From assembly GCF_003112735.1 (NCBI RefSeq), contig NZ_BFBR01000003.1:275453-339452 (forward strand): a stretch of 64,000 nt of DNA. Direction: 5' to 3'. Source of the stretch: Candidatus Phycosocius bacilliformis (GTDB lineage Bacteria > Pseudomonadota > Alphaproteobacteria > Caulobacterales > Aquidulcibacteraceae). The position numbers and the translations under genes are program-made. Position 1 is the first letter of the stretch. Every line of letters begins with the position of its first letter. Of this stretch, positions 62,924 to 64,000 are shown piece after piece. The notes beneath the pieces were generated by a model. That model was not told where the DNA came from. It worked only from the letters and a program-made list of their open reading frames with translations, and did not search any database.

Positions 62924-62961
62924 GGTTTGAGCCCTTTTGGTTTGAGCCCCTTTTGGTTTGG
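62916..62961. repeat. Triplicated 15-base terminator tail
   Basis: Three direct copies of GCCCTTTTGGTTTGA (15, 15 and 16 bases, the last ending GG) run together. The first copy overlaps the 3' arm and T-run of the terminator, so slippage or duplication of the terminator end is the likely origin. Confidence 0.85.
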
Positions 62962-62995
62962 GCTGATTTCTGTTCCCGGCGTGGAGTATGGTGCG

Positions 62996-63610
62996 ATGAT
63001 GAAACTTTATGGCGAGCATAATCCCGCCCCCAATCCCAGACGCGTGCGGATTTTCCTGGCTGAAAAGGGCATGGATGTTGAGCATGTCCATATCCCCATG
63101 CGCCAAGGTGCGCATAAGGCACCCGACTTCCTGACCAAAAACAGCCTTGGCCAAGTCCCCGTGCTGGAGCTCGACGATGGCACATGCATCTGCGAGAGCG
63201 TCAGCATTTGCCGCTATTTGGAAGCCATCCAGCCAGATCCGCCACTTTTTGGCACCACGCCGCTTGAGATCGCTACCATCGACATGTGGATCCGCCGCGT
63301 GGAGTGGCAGGTGATGAGCCCGATCGGGCAGATCTGGCGGCATACCCATCCGTTTACGGCTCATTTGTTGACCCAATATAAGGATTTCGGTGAGAGCAAT
63401 CGCGCCCATGCCGACCGGGCTTATCATTGGCTCGACCGTGAAATGGCCGACAGGGACTATATTGCAGGCGCGGCTTTTTCCGCTGCCGACATTATGGCGC
63501 TGACCACCGTGGATTTTGGGAGCTTTATCGGCACGCCCATCCCAGAGGATTGCAGCCACCTCAAGGCGTGGCACGAACGCGTCAGCGCCCGGCCGAGTGC
63601 GGGGGCCTGA
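62996..63610 (+). CDS. Glutathione S-transferase family protein
   Basis: This 204-residue protein has an N-terminal thioredoxin-like domain (KLYGEHNPAPNPRRVRIFLA, then LGQVPVLELDDGTCICESVS with the Pro and Glu-Ser motif for glutathione) and a C-terminal helical domain ending with ADIMALTTVDFG. The substrate is unknown. ATG at 62996 or 62999 can start it; the frame upstream to 62927 runs through the repeat and is rejected. Confidence 0.9.
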   Translation: MMKLYGEHNPAPNPRRVRIFLAEKGMDVEHVHIPMRQGAHKAPDFLTKNSLGQVPVLELDDGTCICESVSICRYLEAIQPDPPLFGTTPLEIATIDMWIRRVEWQVMSPIGQIWRHTHPFTAHLLTQYKDFGESNRAHADRAYHWLDREMADRDYIAGAAFSAADIMALTTVDFGSFIGTPIPEDCSHLKAWHERVSARPSAGA

Positions 63611-63724
63611 GGCTTGATCATTCAACAATGCGCCATCGGATGCATGCCTTTGTGAGGCGCCAGAGCTCAGCCATTCCTGAGCTCTGCCCCGTCGACCTCG
63701 TTGTGCGATTGCGCCCTTGCGCTG

Positions 63725-63885
63725 GGAGGTCCCGGATCGGCTGACGCCGTCCGGGATGACACCCATTTATAAATGCAACCAACTCTAAACGATGTCATCC
63801 CCGCCGAAGCGCAGCGAAGAGCGGGGACCTCCATGCGCATGTGCGCCACAAGGTCCCGGATCGGCTGACGCCGTCCGGGATTGTC
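63725..63885. repeat. Further copies of the 125-bp intergenic repeat
   Basis: A right half (GAGGTCCCGGATCGGCTG ... GGGATGAC) lies at 63725-63760, followed by a full core from 63794 (GTCATCCCCGCC). The spacer between keeps the AACTCTAAACGAT flank seen in front of the copies at 21150 and 21740. The core's own right end decays after CCGTCCGGGA. Confidence 0.85.
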
Positions 63886-63919
63886 TGTTTGTGATGTGTC
63901 AGTATGGTTGGGCTGGTTA

Positions 63920-63953
63920 GGCAATTTGGTGGGTGGCCGCCCACCAAATTGCC
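63920..63953. repeat. Perfect 14-bp inverted repeat near the window end
   Basis: GGCAATTTGGTGGG and its complement CCCACCAAATTGCC enclose the loop TGGCCG. No T run follows. It lies about 35 bases beyond a repeat core, as the palindrome at 21522 does beyond its array, and both share the TTTGGTG motif in the arm. Confidence 0.75.
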
Positions 63954-64000
63954 GACGTTGGTACGACCGTGCCGGGATCGGGTTTGAGGCCCGTTGTCAT

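Noticed and set aside
62927..62995. N-terminal extension of the GST gene
   Set aside because: It would translate the 15-base terminator-tail repeat, which is not a plausible protein start.

Overview
The window looks like the chromosome of a moderately GC-rich alphaproteobacterium, most likely Caulobacterales or a close relative (inference). The grounds are flagellins of 274 residues, a MucR/Ros regulator, the helicase-S4-fdxA-carD gene order, a CC_3452-type secreted protein, DUF2336 and PAS_5-like proteins, the bolA-dnaJ-cobS order, and TonB-dependent receptors beside fatty-acid CoA enzymes. No rRNA, tRNA, CRISPR array, transposase or phage gene was seen.

Layout. 1-2.7 kb: the end of a GldG-like/DUF4340 pair, then cytochrome c maturation genes ccmC-ccmD-ccmG, coupled by start/stop overlaps. 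2.8-5.9 kb: a flagellin cluster with a 124-residue 'mini-flagellin' and two full-size paralogues; the first and last share a promoter-like motif at exactly the same distance from the start codon. 5.9-14 kb: acyl-CoA dehydrogenase, acetyltransferase, TonB receptor, and a minus-strand acyl-CoA ligase, VOC protein and CCA-adding enzyme. 14-20 kb: CreA, uvrC-pgsA, PAS protein, MucR, DUF2336. 20-21.9 kb: an enoyl-CoA hydratase, then about 0.9 kb without genes that holds 125-bp tandem repeats and a large palindromic element predicted to fold as a three-way junction.

22-29 kb: the parts of the YdbH-YnbE-YdbL envelope bridge, with an M23 peptidase lying between the small genes and the 1364-residue ydbH. 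28.8-31.5 kb: nitronate monooxygenase, SDR, and a TorF-like porin gene broken by an in-frame amber codon just after its signal peptide. 31.6-37 kb: aroK-aroB-corC as an overlapping operon, a Ca/Na exchanger and NhaA. 37-41 kb: bolA, a DnaJ-like protein, cobS without cobT, coq4, and an SPFH-Arc pair. 41-48 kb: a hotdog thioesterase and a TetR regulator sharing a perfect operator, carD, a pseudouridine synthase, fdxA, an S4 protein and a SUV3-like helicase.

48-58 kb: a lipase-like hydrolase and a wax ester/diacylglycerol acyltransferase, a further acyl-CoA dehydrogenase and crotonase, a hybrid histidine kinase, a DUF4197 protein with a proline-rich insert, and an alpha/beta hydrolase. 58-64 kb: a thioesterase, zur and a ZnuD-like zinc receptor with a perfect Zur-type palindrome between them, DUF1838, a glutathione S-transferase, and another copy of the 20-21 kb repeat at the end.

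Main themes are fatty acyl-CoA metabolism and lipid storage, envelope building and lipid transport, motility, and zinc uptake. I found no clearly new multi-gene system. The best leads are the mini-flagellin with its shared promoter motif, the amber-interrupted porin, and the palindromic element beside the repeats.
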